Source: Phytomonospora endophytica (lineage in GTDB: Bacteria > Actinomycetota > Actinomycetes > Mycobacteriales > Micromonosporaceae). Taken from it: 64,000 bases of DNA. Below, one piece after another: positions 30,793 to 38,883 of this stretch; position 1 is the first letter of the stretch; the number at the start of each line of letters is the position of its first letter. The stretch covers positions 62,001 to 126,000 of the forward strand of contig NZ_JACHGT010000016.1 in NCBI RefSeq assembly GCF_014202425.1, in the 5' to 3' direction. The notes beneath the pieces were generated by a model. It had not been told where the DNA came from and did no database searches. It saw only the letters and a list, made by a program, of their open reading frames with translations. The translations under genes were made by a program, and so were the position numbers.

Positions 30793-31173
30793 ATGACGAC
30801 CACCGCAACCGCGCTCGCCGCCGACGACGCCTTCTTCACCGCCCTGCTCACCGCCGACGGCCGCGCCCTCGACGCCCTCCTCGCCGACGACTTCTCCCTC
30901 GTCGACGTCATGGCCGGCCAGCTTGTCCCCCGCGACGCGTTCCTGGGACTCGTCGGCGGTGGCGACCTCGAATTCCTGAAGGTGGACCGCGACGCCACCG
31001 ACGTCGCCGTGCGCGAGCGCCCCGGCCTCAGCGTCATCACCGGCCGTACCCGCATGACCATGCGCTTCCAGGGCGAGGAAGTCACCGCCGCCAGCCGCTA
31101 CACGCACGTCTTCGTCAAGGACGGCGGCAACTGGCGCCTCCTCGCCGCCCAGGGCACCCCCGAGGTGGCGTGA
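30793..31173 (+). CDS. NTF2-like/SnoaL-type protein (DUF4440 class)
   Basis: A 126-residue cone-shaped NTF2-like fold: an N-terminal helix pair (DDAFFTALLTADGRALDALL), ADDFSLVDVMAGQLVPRDAF, a central strand (SVITGRTRMTMRFQGEEVTA) and SRYTHVFVKDGGNWRLLAAQ-GT as the C-terminal sheet. Such proteins are ligand-binding or isomerase-like; no catalytic residue set is diagnostic here. It starts at an ATG after GGGGCACC. Confidence 0.8.
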   Translation: MTTTATALAADDAFFTALLTADGRALDALLADDFSLVDVMAGQLVPRDAFLGLVGGGDLEFLKVDRDATDVAVRERPGLSVITGRTRMTMRFQGEEVTAASRYTHVFVKDGGNWRLLAAQGTPEVA

Positions 31174-31261
31174 ACCGTCGGCCTGACGCGATTTCGCGCG
31201 CGAGGCAACCGACTCGGCTCTTCAAACGATCTTTACCAGTGCCTTGAGAAACCGAGAAGTT

Positions 31262-31293
31262 GGCCCAGCCCGTCGCGGAATACGGGCTGGGCC
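31262..31293 (+). other. Hairpin directly before the DUF397 gene Shine-Dalgarno
   Basis: GGCCCAGCCCGT (31262-31273) and ACGGGCTGGGCC (31282-31293) form a perfect 12 bp stem with an 8 base loop. It ends one base before GAGAGGA, the ribosome site of the ATG at 31305. It could terminate upstream transcription or gate translation. Confidence 0.55.
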
Positions 31294-31304
31294 GAGAGGA
31301 GCCA

Positions 31305-31493
31305 ATGGTGGAGAAACTCAAAGGCTACGCCGAGTGGCGCACGTCTACCAAGAGTGGACAGACAGGTAACTGCGTGGAGATCGCCGGACTCCCCACGGGA
31401 ATCGGCATCCGCGACACGAAGGACCGTGCCGCCGGGCACCTCACCGTCACACCAGACGAGTGGCGGGGTTTCCTGGCCACCTTCGCGAAGTAA
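31305..31493 (+). CDS. DUF397 protein
   Basis: A 62-residue DUF397 protein: EWRTSTKSGQTGNCVEIAGL, then IRDTKDRAAGHLTVTPDEWR and FLATFAK at the end, matching the family (GNCVEVA, VRDSK, LTFTPAEW-like motifs). DUF397 proteins usually follow an XRE/DUF5753 regulator, possibly as a toxin-antitoxin-like or developmental pair (Scr family). Here it is an orphan between an NTF2-like gene and a LuxR regulator; the only DUF5753 gene in the window is over 30 kb away. The ATG at 31305 has a GAGAGGA site. A hairpin sits just upstream and a very strong terminator just downstream. Confidence 0.85.
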   Translation: MVEKLKGYAEWRTSTKSGQTGNCVEIAGLPTGIGIRDTKDRAAGHLTVTPDEWRGFLATFAK

Positions 31494-31494
31494 C

Positions 31495-31539
31495 ACGCGC
31501 GAGCCCCGGTCCGGGTTTCCCGGGCCGGGGCTCGCGCGT
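31495..31539. terminator. Very strong terminator after the DUF397 gene
   Basis: A perfect 15 bp outer stem (31495-31509 with 31525-31539) and an inner CCGGG/CCCGG stem with a TTT loop, starting right after the TAA. It isolates the small gene from the LuxR gene. Confidence 0.8.
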
Positions 31540-31640
31540 CTCCGATCCGACACTTCACGCCGCCGCATCCGGCTACTGTGGACAGTCGGCCCAGTGGCCT
31601 GACCGGGTCGGCCCACCCGGATGCGCAGGAGGTCTCCCCT

Positions 31641-34091
31641 ATGCGGAGCTGGCCTTTCGAAGGACGGCGACACGAACTCGCCACGATCAGGGCCACCTTC
31701 GCCGACCCGGACGTCCCCGCGTTACTGCTCCGCGCGCCCGCCGGTTTCGGCAAGACCCGGCTCGCCCGCGAGGCGGTGGACGCCCTGGACCGCCACCACG
31801 CATGGGTCTGCGGCACCCGGGCCGCCCGCGCGATCCCCCTCGCGGCCGTCGCCACGCTCCCGCCGGAACCCGCGTGGGCGGGCCGCGAGAAGTCCGTGCT
31901 CGTGGTCGACGACGCCAACCTTCTCGACGACGCCTCCAGCGCCGTCATCGCCGGTGTCGTCGCGTCCGGTGCCGCGTTCGCCCTGTTCACCCTCCGCTCC
32001 GGCGAACCGCTCGCCGACTGTCTCGCCCGGCTGTTCAAGGACGACGAAGCGCCGGTCATCGACCTGCCCGCCCTCTCCGACGCCGCCATCGACCGGCTCA
32101 TCGCCCACGACACGGGCGGCTCCATCGACCGCGCGAGCCACCGCCGGCTCCGCAAAGGCGCGTGGGGAAACCCCCTCGCGCTGCGCGAACTCCTGCACGG
32201 CGCGGTCCCCGGCGGCCTCACCGAACTCGTCGCCGCGCGCCTCGACGGACTCGACACCGCCACCCGCCGCGTCGTCGAACTCGTCGCCTGCGGCGAACCC
32301 GTCCCACTGGCCTTCCTGGAGCGCCTGGCCGGCCCGAAGGCGGTCGCCGCCGCCGAGGACAGCGGCCTCGTCGTGTGCGAACGCAGCGATTCCCGCCTGC
32401 ACGCCAGGCTGGACCACCCGCTGTTCGGTGAGGTGCTGCGGTCGCGCATGGCCGTCGCCCGCTTCCGCGAACTGCACCGGGCCCTCGCCGGGCAACTCCT
32501 CGCCACCCCGATGCGGCGCCACGGCGACACGCTCCTCGCCGCGCTGTGGCAGTTGGAGGGCGGCCGGATCGTGCGGCCCGGACTCGTCCGCGACGGCGCC
32601 CGCGAAGCCATCGGCCGAGCCGGACTGCCCCTGGCCGAACGCCTCGCGCGCGCCTACCGCGACACCGTCCCGGGCGCCACGGCCGACCGGCTGCTCGCCG
32701 AGATCCTGGAGTACCAGGGGCGCGGCGACGAGGCCGCCGGACTGCTCGTCGACGAACCCCCGGCCCAGCCCGCCGAGCTCCTCGACTGGGCGATCGCCCG
32801 GTCGGAACGCCTGTACTGGGCCGGCGGCGACCTCGCCGGAGCCGACCAGGCCCTCGACGCCGCCGGAGGCCATCCGACCGCCGAAGCGCAGCGCGCGTTC
32901 ATGTACTTCTTCGCCGGACGTTGCGAAGCCGCCGCCGACGCCGCCCGGCGCGTCCTCGCCCACGACGACGCCGAGCCCCGGGCCGCCGCCTGGGCCGCCG
33001 CGGCGGGAACCGCGTCGCTGGCGTTCCTGGGAAACCCCGAACAGGCCGACGCGATCCGCGCTCGCGGCGAGCGACTCGTCGCCCGGCACGCGGCGACACT
33101 GCCCTGGGCCTGGTTCCAGGTCGGAATCGGTGCCTGCCTCGGCGCTCTGGCCCGCGGGGAGGCCGGCACGGCGGCCGCGATCGCCGCCGATGGGTACGCC
33201 CGCGCGAGCGAGCAGGGCGTCCCGATGATGGTCTGCGGCTGGGCCCTGTACGGCGGCATCGCCGCGACCACCCGCGGCGACCTCGCCTTGGGTGACCGGC
33301 TGCTGAGCGAGGCGGTCACCGGGTTCACCGCCGCCGACACCTTCCGGCTGCTGCGTTGCTGCCTCGCCGCCCACGCCTGGGTCTTCGCGCTGCGCGGCGA
33401 CGGCCCCCGCGCGAAGGCCCTCATGGAGCGAGCGGACGCCCTCGGCGACCGCGCCAACGAGGTGTTCGCACCGTGGATCGCCGGCTGGCGCGCGTGGGTT
33501 TCCCACGCCGACCGCGACATGCGCGGCGCGGTCGCGCACGCCCGCCGAGCGGCCGAACTGGCCCGTGCCGCCGGTATGCCCGGCGTCGCGGCGCTCGCCG
33601 CCTACGACGTACTCCGCCTAGGCGGGAAACCCGAGCAGGCGCCGCACGGACCGGAGGCCGTCGGGACGGCCATGCGCGCCATCGCCGAAGGCCACGGCCG
33701 ACGACTCGCCGACGCCGCCGAAGCCTTCGCGCGACTCGGGCTGTGGACCCACGCCGCCGAACTCGCCGTCACCGCCGTCGACGCCCACCGTCGCACCGGG
33801 CACCACGGCTTGGCCGCGCTCGCCGCGGCACGTTCGGCCGAGTTGCGTCGCCACTGCCCGGAGGTGCGGACACCGCTGATCACGATGCCGGATCTGGGCG
33901 CCGCCCTGTCCGTCCGGGAACGGGAAGTGGCGCTTCTGGCGGCGCGATATCCGAGCAAGGAGGTGGCGACACGCCTCAAGATCGCCGTGGCCACCGTGAA
34001 CAACACGCTCGCGAGGGTGTACGCGAAGCTGGGCATCAACAGCCGGGCGCAGTTGCGCGGCCTGCTCGGTGAGGACACAGGCCGCGGGTGA
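31641..34091 (+). CDS. Large ATP-binding LuxR-family (LAL) transcriptional regulator
   Basis: An 816-residue STAND-type regulator. An N-terminal AAA/NB-ARC-like ATPase has Walker A APAGFGKTRLA (about residues 34-44) and Walker B SVLVVDDANLLDD. A helical TPR-like middle (about 300-720) has Ala-rich repeats, and a C-terminal LuxR HTH (about 750-812) has LSVREREVALLAARYPSKEV and NTLARVYAKLGINSRAQL. LAL proteins control secondary metabolism or catabolism after binding an inducer and ATP. The ATG at 31641 has an AGGAGG site. Its targets are not evident; the neighbours are a secreted protein gene (convergent) and an SDR. Confidence 0.9.
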   Translation: MRSWPFEGRRHELATIRATFADPDVPALLLRAPAGFGKTRLAREAVDALDRHHAWVCGTRAARAIPLAAVATLPPEPAWAGREKSVLVVDDANLLDDASSAVIAGVVASGAAFALFTLRSGEPLADCLARLFKDDEAPVIDLPALSDAAIDRLIAHDTGGSIDRASHRRLRKGAWGNPLALRELLHGAVPGGLTELVAARLDGLDTATRRVVELVACGEPVPLAFLERLAGPKAVAAAEDSGLVVCERSDSRLHARLDHPLFGEVLRSRMAVARFRELHRALAGQLLATPMRRHGDTLLAALWQLEGGRIVRPGLVRDGAREAIGRAGLPLAERLARAYRDTVPGATADRLLAEILEYQGRGDEAAGLLVDEPPAQPAELLDWAIARSERLYWAGGDLAGADQALDAAGGHPTAEAQRAFMYFFAGRCEAAADAARRVLAHDDAEPRAAAWAAAAGTASLAFLGNPEQADAIRARGERLVARHAATLPWAWFQVGIGACLGALARGEAGTAAAIAADGYARASEQGVPMMVCGWALYGGIAATTRGDLALGDRLLSEAVTGFTAADTFRLLRCCLAAHAWVFALRGDGPRAKALMERADALGDRANEVFAPWIAGWRAWVSHADRDMRGAVAHARRAAELARAAGMPGVAALAAYDVLRLGGKPEQAPHGPEAVGTAMRAIAEGHGRRLADAAEAFARLGLWTHAAELAVTAVDAHRRTGHHGLAALAAARSAELRRHCPEVRTPLITMPDLGAALSVREREVALLAARYPSKEVATRLKIAVATVNNTLARVYAKLGINSRAQLRGLLGEDTGRG

Positions 34092-34101
34092 ACGTGCCGC
34101 C

Positions 34102-34710
34102 CTAAACGGGCACGGCGGTGAAGATCCAGCGCTTGTCGTTGCTGGGCACGATCATGGTCTCCACGCCGGTCTCGCCCTGGACCGCGCAGTTGCTCATGTA
34201 GAAGACCCGGAAGACGTACCGGATCGCGTAACCGAGGTTCCCGAAGTCGAAGTACAGGATCGTCTGCGGGGAGATCGCGGTGTCGAAGGTGCGCTTGCTC
34301 GTCTCCGCGACCGTGTAGGAGTATCCCCTGGTCAGGCTGACACTGCTCTGGAACTCCAGCCCGGTGACGAAGGTGCGCTTGAGTGACTCACTGACCGTGC
34401 CGGTCGTGGTCCAGACCTTCGTCGTGGTGCTCGATTCCTCGTAGTGGTAGCCGATGGGGTTGGGCGTGTTGTTGACGTAGGACTCACCGAAGGACTTGAT
34501 GAAGTGCTCGTCCTGGCTGATGTACTTGAAGCCGTACCACCAGCCGCCGCCACCGTTGTAGTAGTAGTCGGCCAGCGCCGGGTTGGGGGTGCACGCGGCC
34601 GACGCGGCGGGCGCGCCGACCACGGTCACGAGCGCGACGGTCAAGGCCGCGACGAGTGTCAGGATGCCGAGCCTGCGCGGTCCGCCGCGGCGTTCGGGGC
34701 GTAACGACAT
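34102..34710 (-). CDS. Secreted protein of unknown function
   Basis: A 202-residue exported protein. A signal peptide (RRLGILTLVAALTVALVTVV, cleavage after APAASA near residue 39) leads to a mature domain of about 163 residues rich in Tyr, Thr and Ser. There are two alternating Ser/Thr stretches (TTTKVWTTTGTVSESLKRTF and SSVSLTRGYSYTVAETSKRT) and two Cys (near 40 and 175). Such alternating beta-strands occur in pore-forming or lectin-like folds, but I cannot match a family. The ATG follows GGAAGGAGACGTC. Convergent with the LuxR gene, 10 bases from its stop. Confidence 0.7.
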   Translation of the reverse strand: MSLRPERRGGPRRLGILTLVAALTVALVTVVGAPAASAACTPNPALADYYYNGGGGWWYGFKYISQDEHFIKSFGESYVNNTPNPIGYHYEESSTTTKVWTTTGTVSESLKRTFVTGLEFQSSVSLTRGYSYTVAETSKRTFDTAISPQTILYFDFGNLGYAIRYVFRVFYMSNCAVQGETGVETMIVPSNDKRWIFTAVPV

Positions 34711-34916
34711 GACGTCTCCTTCCCTCGGGTCCTCAGTGGACGGACCCGTCAGGGGAGGACGCTAACGGCCGGGCCGGGCGCGTCGATAGATCAGTGGATC
34801 TCATCATCGGCGGGCCGGGCCGCCCGGCGGTGACCACCGCAGGCGGGAAACCGCCTCCGACATGGCGCGTGGCCGGGGTTGACCTCAAGCGGGCTTGAAG
34901 TGGTTCCATCGGGGGC

Positions 34917-35615
34917 ATGACGCTCCACGGAACCACCGTCGCCGTCACCGGTGCCGGACGCGACCTGGGCCGCCGCCTCGCGCTGAGTTTCGCCGAGCGC
35001 GGCGCCGACGTGCTCGTCGCGGCCCGCGACCTGGCCGCCGCCGAGGCGACCGCCGAAGCCGCGCGCTCACGCGGTCACGGCAAGGCGACCGCCTTCACCT
35101 GCGATCTCGCCGATCCCGACTCCGTCCGCGCCTTCGCCGCCGCCGTCGGCGAGCGGGTTTCCCACGTCGACGTCCTCGTCAACAACGGTGCTCCCTACCT
35201 GCACGGCGAACTCGACGACGCCACCGACGCCGAGATCACCGCGACCATCACCGCCGGCACCACGGGCACCCTGCTGCTCACGAGGCATCTGCTCCCGCTT
35301 CTACGCGCGTCGCCACGGCCTGACGTCGTCACCATCGTGTCGGCGGCAGGAGAACCCGGGCAGCACCGATCGGGCGCGCATCCCGCCTTCTACGCCGCCA
35401 AGCACGCCCAGTCCGGCTTGAGCGAGATCCTCTCGGCGCGCCTCCGAGGCGAAGGCGTGCGCGTCATCGCCCTCTACCCGCCCGACCTCGTGCAGGAAGG
35501 CCCACGCGTCACGGGCGGCCAGCTCACGGCCGAGTCCGTCGTCGACTGCGTGCTGTTCGCCGTCGGTCAGCCCCGCGACTGCTTCATCCGAGAGTTCCAC
35601 TTCGAACAGCTATGA
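34917..35615 (+). CDS. Short-chain dehydrogenase/reductase
   Basis: A 232-residue SDR. The cofactor loop TGAGRDLGRRLA and ARDL favour NADP; NNGAPYL replaces the usual NNAG; the active-site Ser is in TIVSAAGEPG and the Tyr-x-x-x-Lys in PAFYAAKHAQ. The C-terminal region is shorter than in classical SDRs (FIREFHFEQL end). The substrate is unknown. No clear Shine-Dalgarno precedes the ATG at 34917. A pair of DnaA boxes follows its stop. Confidence 0.88.
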   Translation: MTLHGTTVAVTGAGRDLGRRLALSFAERGADVLVAARDLAAAEATAEAARSRGHGKATAFTCDLADPDSVRAFAAAVGERVSHVDVLVNNGAPYLHGELDDATDAEITATITAGTTGTLLLTRHLLPLLRASPRPDVVTIVSAAGEPGQHRSGAHPAFYAAKHAQSGLSEILSARLRGEGVRVIALYPPDLVQEGPRVTGGQLTAESVVDCVLFAVGQPRDCFIREFHFEQL

Positions 35616-35620
35616 GCGAG

Positions 35621-35647
35621 TTATCCACAACCGGGGAGTTATCCACA
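35621..35647 (+). promoter_or_regulatory. Two perfect DnaA boxes
   Basis: TTATCCACA occurs at 35621-35629 and 35639-35647, same strand, 18 bp apart, immediately after the SDR stop codon. Both match the strong E. coli-type box exactly. They could titrate DnaA or regulate the small gene at 35733. Confidence 0.55.
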
Positions 35648-35732
35648 GGCTCGCACGGCTCGCCCTTTTCGTTCCGCTTCGCCCCTGCTTTTCTTGACTC
35701 AAAGCCCACACGAGCGAGCAGGAGAAGCAGCC

Positions 35733-36035
35733 ATGACCACCGCGACCTTCACCAACGGCACCCACGTCGCCGACCTCTACGCCCCCGACTTCCACCGCCA
35801 GGTCACCTCCGGGGACAGGGTCTTCGACCTCACCGCGACGACCCTCGAAGGCGGCCGCCGCTACGCCCTGGAGGTCACCGCGACCGATGAGGAAGGCGCC
35901 CAGGTCTCCCACCTGACCGCGGTCGTCGCCGCCACGGCGCTGGCCCAGACGCGCTGGATGTTCGGCCGCCTCGTCGACGAGATCCGCAACGCCCGCAAAC
36001 GCATGGGCATCGACGACCCACCCGGCCGACGTTAG
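35733..36035 (+). CDS. Small protein of unknown function
   Basis: A 100-residue soluble protein starting at an ATG after AGGAGAAGCAGCC. The first half is predicted beta (TATFTNGTHVADLYAPDFHR, VFDLTATTLEGGRRYALEVT) and the second a single long helix ending in a basic tail (TRWMFGRLVDEIRNARKRMG). No family recognised. It precedes the NACHT ATPase gene in the same direction with an 81 bp gap that contains a promoter-like box, so the two need not be cotranscribed. Confidence 0.6.
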   Translation: MTTATFTNGTHVADLYAPDFHRQVTSGDRVFDLTATTLEGGRRYALEVTATDEEGAQVSHLTAVVAATALAQTRWMFGRLVDEIRNARKRMGIDDPPGRR

Positions 36036-36116
36036 GACACCGAGACCCCGGTCCGCGGCGGATGCGATCAAGCCGCCGCGAACCGTACGATGCCGCCACG
36101 AGCGTTGGGGGACGAG

Positions 36117-38795
36117 ATGGCGTTACCTGGTATCGAGACGGGGATCCTGCGAGCGGCGGGGAAGGCGATCGGCTGGATCACGCCGAAGGCGCGGGTCGCC
36201 CGGAAACGCCGCGACATCCGCGAGCACACCCGCGCGCTGACCCCACTCGCCATCGGCGAGGCGACCTTGGCCGAACTCGACGGCGACCGCCAGGCGAGGC
36301 TCGCCGCCTTCATCGCGACTCCCGACTTCGAGCAGCTGGCGCTCCAGCTGGCCGTCGCCGAGACCCAGACCGACAAGACGCGCGGCGAGTTCACCGAACT
36401 CGTCAAGATCGAACTCTGGCACGGACTCAAACGCGAGCTGGACGTGAAGGAGGATCTGCTCTACCGCCTGCGCGACCTCGTCTTCGACGCACTCGACGTC
36501 GCCGTGATCTCGGCGGTGAACGACGAGAGCGTCTCGACTCCGAAGTGGCCGGTGATCGCGCACATGGCGGCGGCGGCCGTTCGCAACGGCGAGCTTCTCG
36601 GCACGATCGGCACGCTCGCGGACGTCCAGCGAGTGGCGCGGGCGCTGCGCCGGCAGGTGGCGCTCGCGCACGCCGAGATTCGCCTGCCTCACACGGGGGT
36701 GAACAGGGCGGTGCCCTGGGGTCAGCTGTACGTCGACCCGATCCTGTCGTCAGACCACGACTTCGTCGACATCGACGGCCTGTCCGTGCCTGGGACCCGG
36801 ACCGTCATCCTCGGTGATCCCGGCGCCGGCAAGTCAACGCTCACCGAGAAACTCGCTCACGACATCGCCACGACACCCGATGACCAACGGGTTCCGTTCC
36901 GCGTCGTGCTCAGAGAACTATCGGAGGTACTCCGAACGGAGAAGATCCGCCTGGCCGAACACCTCAGCCGTACCGCGGCGGAACCCTACAACGTGGCCCT
37001 GGCTCCGGAGGCCGTCGAGTACCTGCTGCTCAACGGTCGCGCGGTGGTGATCCTCGACGGCCTCGACGAACTCACCGACATCGCCCTCCGCTCACGACTG
37101 GCGAGACTCGTCGAGTCCTTCGCGACCATGTATCCGACGGTGCCGATCATCGTGACCTCACGCAAAATCGGCTACCGGGAAGCGCCCCTGAACCAGCAGG
37201 CCTTCCGGTCGGTCCAGATCGCGGCCATGGACGACGACCGTGTCCACCGGTACACGAACAATTGGTTCGCCCTCGATGAGAGCATGGAATCCAAGGCCCG
37301 CGCGAGTCTGCACAAGTCGTTCATCGCCGAAAGTGAGTCCATTCGCGACCTCCGATCGAACCCCTTGATGTTGTCCCTACTCTGCGCAACCTATTCGGCC
37401 GAACGGTACATCCCTCGCAATCGAGCCCTGGTCTACGAGAAATGCGCACTGCTGGTGTTCGATAGCTGGGACCGCATGCGGGGCATCGACCCGGAGCATC
37501 GCTTTCACGGCTACGTCCGGGGCGCCGTCCAGGAACTCGCATGGCGGTTGTTCACGGATCGAGGATCCGCCCAGATCACCCGCACCGCCGCCAAGAGGAT
37601 CATCGTCGACCAGCTGGTCGGGAAGGGCTTCCGGGAAGAGGAGGCCGACGTCAGCGCGGAGGGTTTTCTCGACTTCTGCGCGGGCCGCGCGTGGGTCCTG
37701 GCGGAGGTAGGTACGACCTCCGCGGAGCCGATCTATGGCTTCGCTCATCGCACCTTTCTTGAGTACTTCACCGCCGAGCACTTGGTCAGGCACCATCCCG
37801 AGCCCGCCGGCCTGCGGAAAGTCCTGGCACCACACGTCGCCACGAGTGAATGGGAGGTGGTGGCCCAACTATCGCTCCAGCTGCTGGCACGGAACCGCCA
37901 TGACGGAGCCGAGGATTTCATCGCCGCGATACTCACTGAAGGTCCGCCGTCAGCCGCGATCGTTTCTTTCCTGAGCCGTATCAGCGGCGAACTGGTACTC
38001 GCACCAAAGACCCTGTGGCAGATAGCAGATCTGGCTATTGAATCCGTCTTGTCCCTGCCGCTGACCACGCGTGTGAGCTTCTGGCCTCCCGAAGACCTCA
38101 CGGCATCGCTGCGAACAGATCAACATCTGGTGTATCTACTGAACCACAGCCTTGAGGACAATCGCCCACATATTAGACGGCACCTGGAGTCTAGAATAGC
38201 CGAGGAGAACACGGCGGGAAACACGGTACTCCAGGTGGCATGGGAGGTTCATCGGGCCATGTCCTTTGGCGAGCACGAAGCGTTCGACTCCAGGAAACGT
38301 GATGCCCTTCGCCTCCAGGACGGACCTGTTCCCGCCTATCGATGGTTCACCTACGACCGCAGCCACATGTTTCCCGCGGTCGGATCGGTTCTCTGCTCTC
38401 CGCAGCACCGTGGGCTAAGCGGAGAGGGGATCGAGGAACGAGCGCTCCCGAGCCGGCTCATGAACACCCCGACTCCCTGGCTTCCGCGAGCTCAGTGGCG
38501 GCAGTCGTACGAAAGCTCCGACCACATCATCGATTCCTTCCCTCAGTTCGATCCCGAGGCGGCCGGAGGAGAACTCGGCGCACAGCTGGTCGTGGGCCTG
38601 CCCTACCTGGAAACCGCCGATTCCCGTGCGGCACTGGACCACATGGGCATCTCATCCGTCCCCCTCGCCGCCGCCCTCGTCGAGATGCGCCGGAGCCGCG
38701 ACCCCGAGCTGCCCCTCCCATCCCATTGCCTCCCACCCGACATCCTCGACTTCCTGCTCCGCTGGGCCCGCCACGAGTTCTCCGTCATCGGTTGA
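36117..38795 (+). CDS. NACHT-domain STAND ATPase (candidate anti-phage protein)
   Basis: An 892-residue protein. Residues 1-220 are an N-terminal helical domain of unknown type. The NACHT NTPase follows: Walker A VILGDPGAGKSTLTEKLA (about 229-246), Walker B AVVILDGLDELTDIA (about 311-325), sensor-like VPIIVTSRKIGY and the winged-helix region YGFAHRTFLEYFTAEHLV. Residues 560-892 form a helical C-terminal sensor region without obvious LRR or TPR repeats. Bacterial NACHT proteins of this layout (bNACHT) protect against phage. The ATG at 36117 is preferred for its GGGGGA site; a TACGAT box at 36086 fits a transcript start near 36098. Codons such as ATA, AGA and TCA and lower GC toward the 3' half suggest horizontal acquisition. 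Confidence 0.82.
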   Translation: MALPGIETGILRAAGKAIGWITPKARVARKRRDIREHTRALTPLAIGEATLAELDGDRQARLAAFIATPDFEQLALQLAVAETQTDKTRGEFTELVKIELWHGLKRELDVKEDLLYRLRDLVFDALDVAVISAVNDESVSTPKWPVIAHMAAAAVRNGELLGTIGTLADVQRVARALRRQVALAHAEIRLPHTGVNRAVPWGQLYVDPILSSDHDFVDIDGLSVPGTRTVILGDPGAGKSTLTEKLAHDIATTPDDQRVPFRVVLRELSEVLRTEKIRLAEHLSRTAAEPYNVALAPEAVEYLLLNGRAVVILDGLDELTDIALRSRLARLVESFATMYPTVPIIVTSRKIGYREAPLNQQAFRSVQIAAMDDDRVHRYTNNWFALDESMESKARASLHKSFIAESESIRDLRSNPLMLSLLCATYSAERYIPRNRALVYEKCALLVFDSWDRMRGIDPEHRFHGYVRGAVQELAWRLFTDRGSAQITRTAAKRIIVDQLVGKGFREEEADVSAEGFLDFCAGRAWVLAEVGTTSAEPIYGFAHRTFLEYFTAEHLVRHHPEPAGLRKVLAPHVATSEWEVVAQLSLQLLARNRHDGAEDFIAAILTEGPPSAAIVSFLSRISGELVLAPKTLWQIADLAIESVLSLPLTTRVSFWPPEDLTASLRTDQHLVYLLNHSLEDNRPHIRRHLESRIAEENTAGNTVLQVAWEVHRAMSFGEHEAFDSRKRDALRLQDGPVPAYRWFTYDRSHMFPAVGSVLCSPQHRGLSGEGIEERALPSRLMNTPTPWLPRAQWRQSYESSDHIIDSFPQFDPEAAGGELGAQLVVGLPYLETADSRAALDHMGISSVPLAAALVEMRRSRDPELPLPSHCLPPDILDFLLRWARHEFSVIG

Positions 38796-38883
38796 CCCAA
38801 CGCACCCACCTGGCCTCCCGTCCCGCCCCTCCCACCCGAACCGCCCCTTTCGATCATCGACAGCGCGTGTCACCTTGGATTCC

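Noticed and set aside
31722..33539. 605-residue minus-strand frame opposite the LuxR gene
   Set aside because: Same GC3 shadow effect; low-complexity Gly/Ala/Val/Glu product, no domain, and the plus-strand gene is clear.
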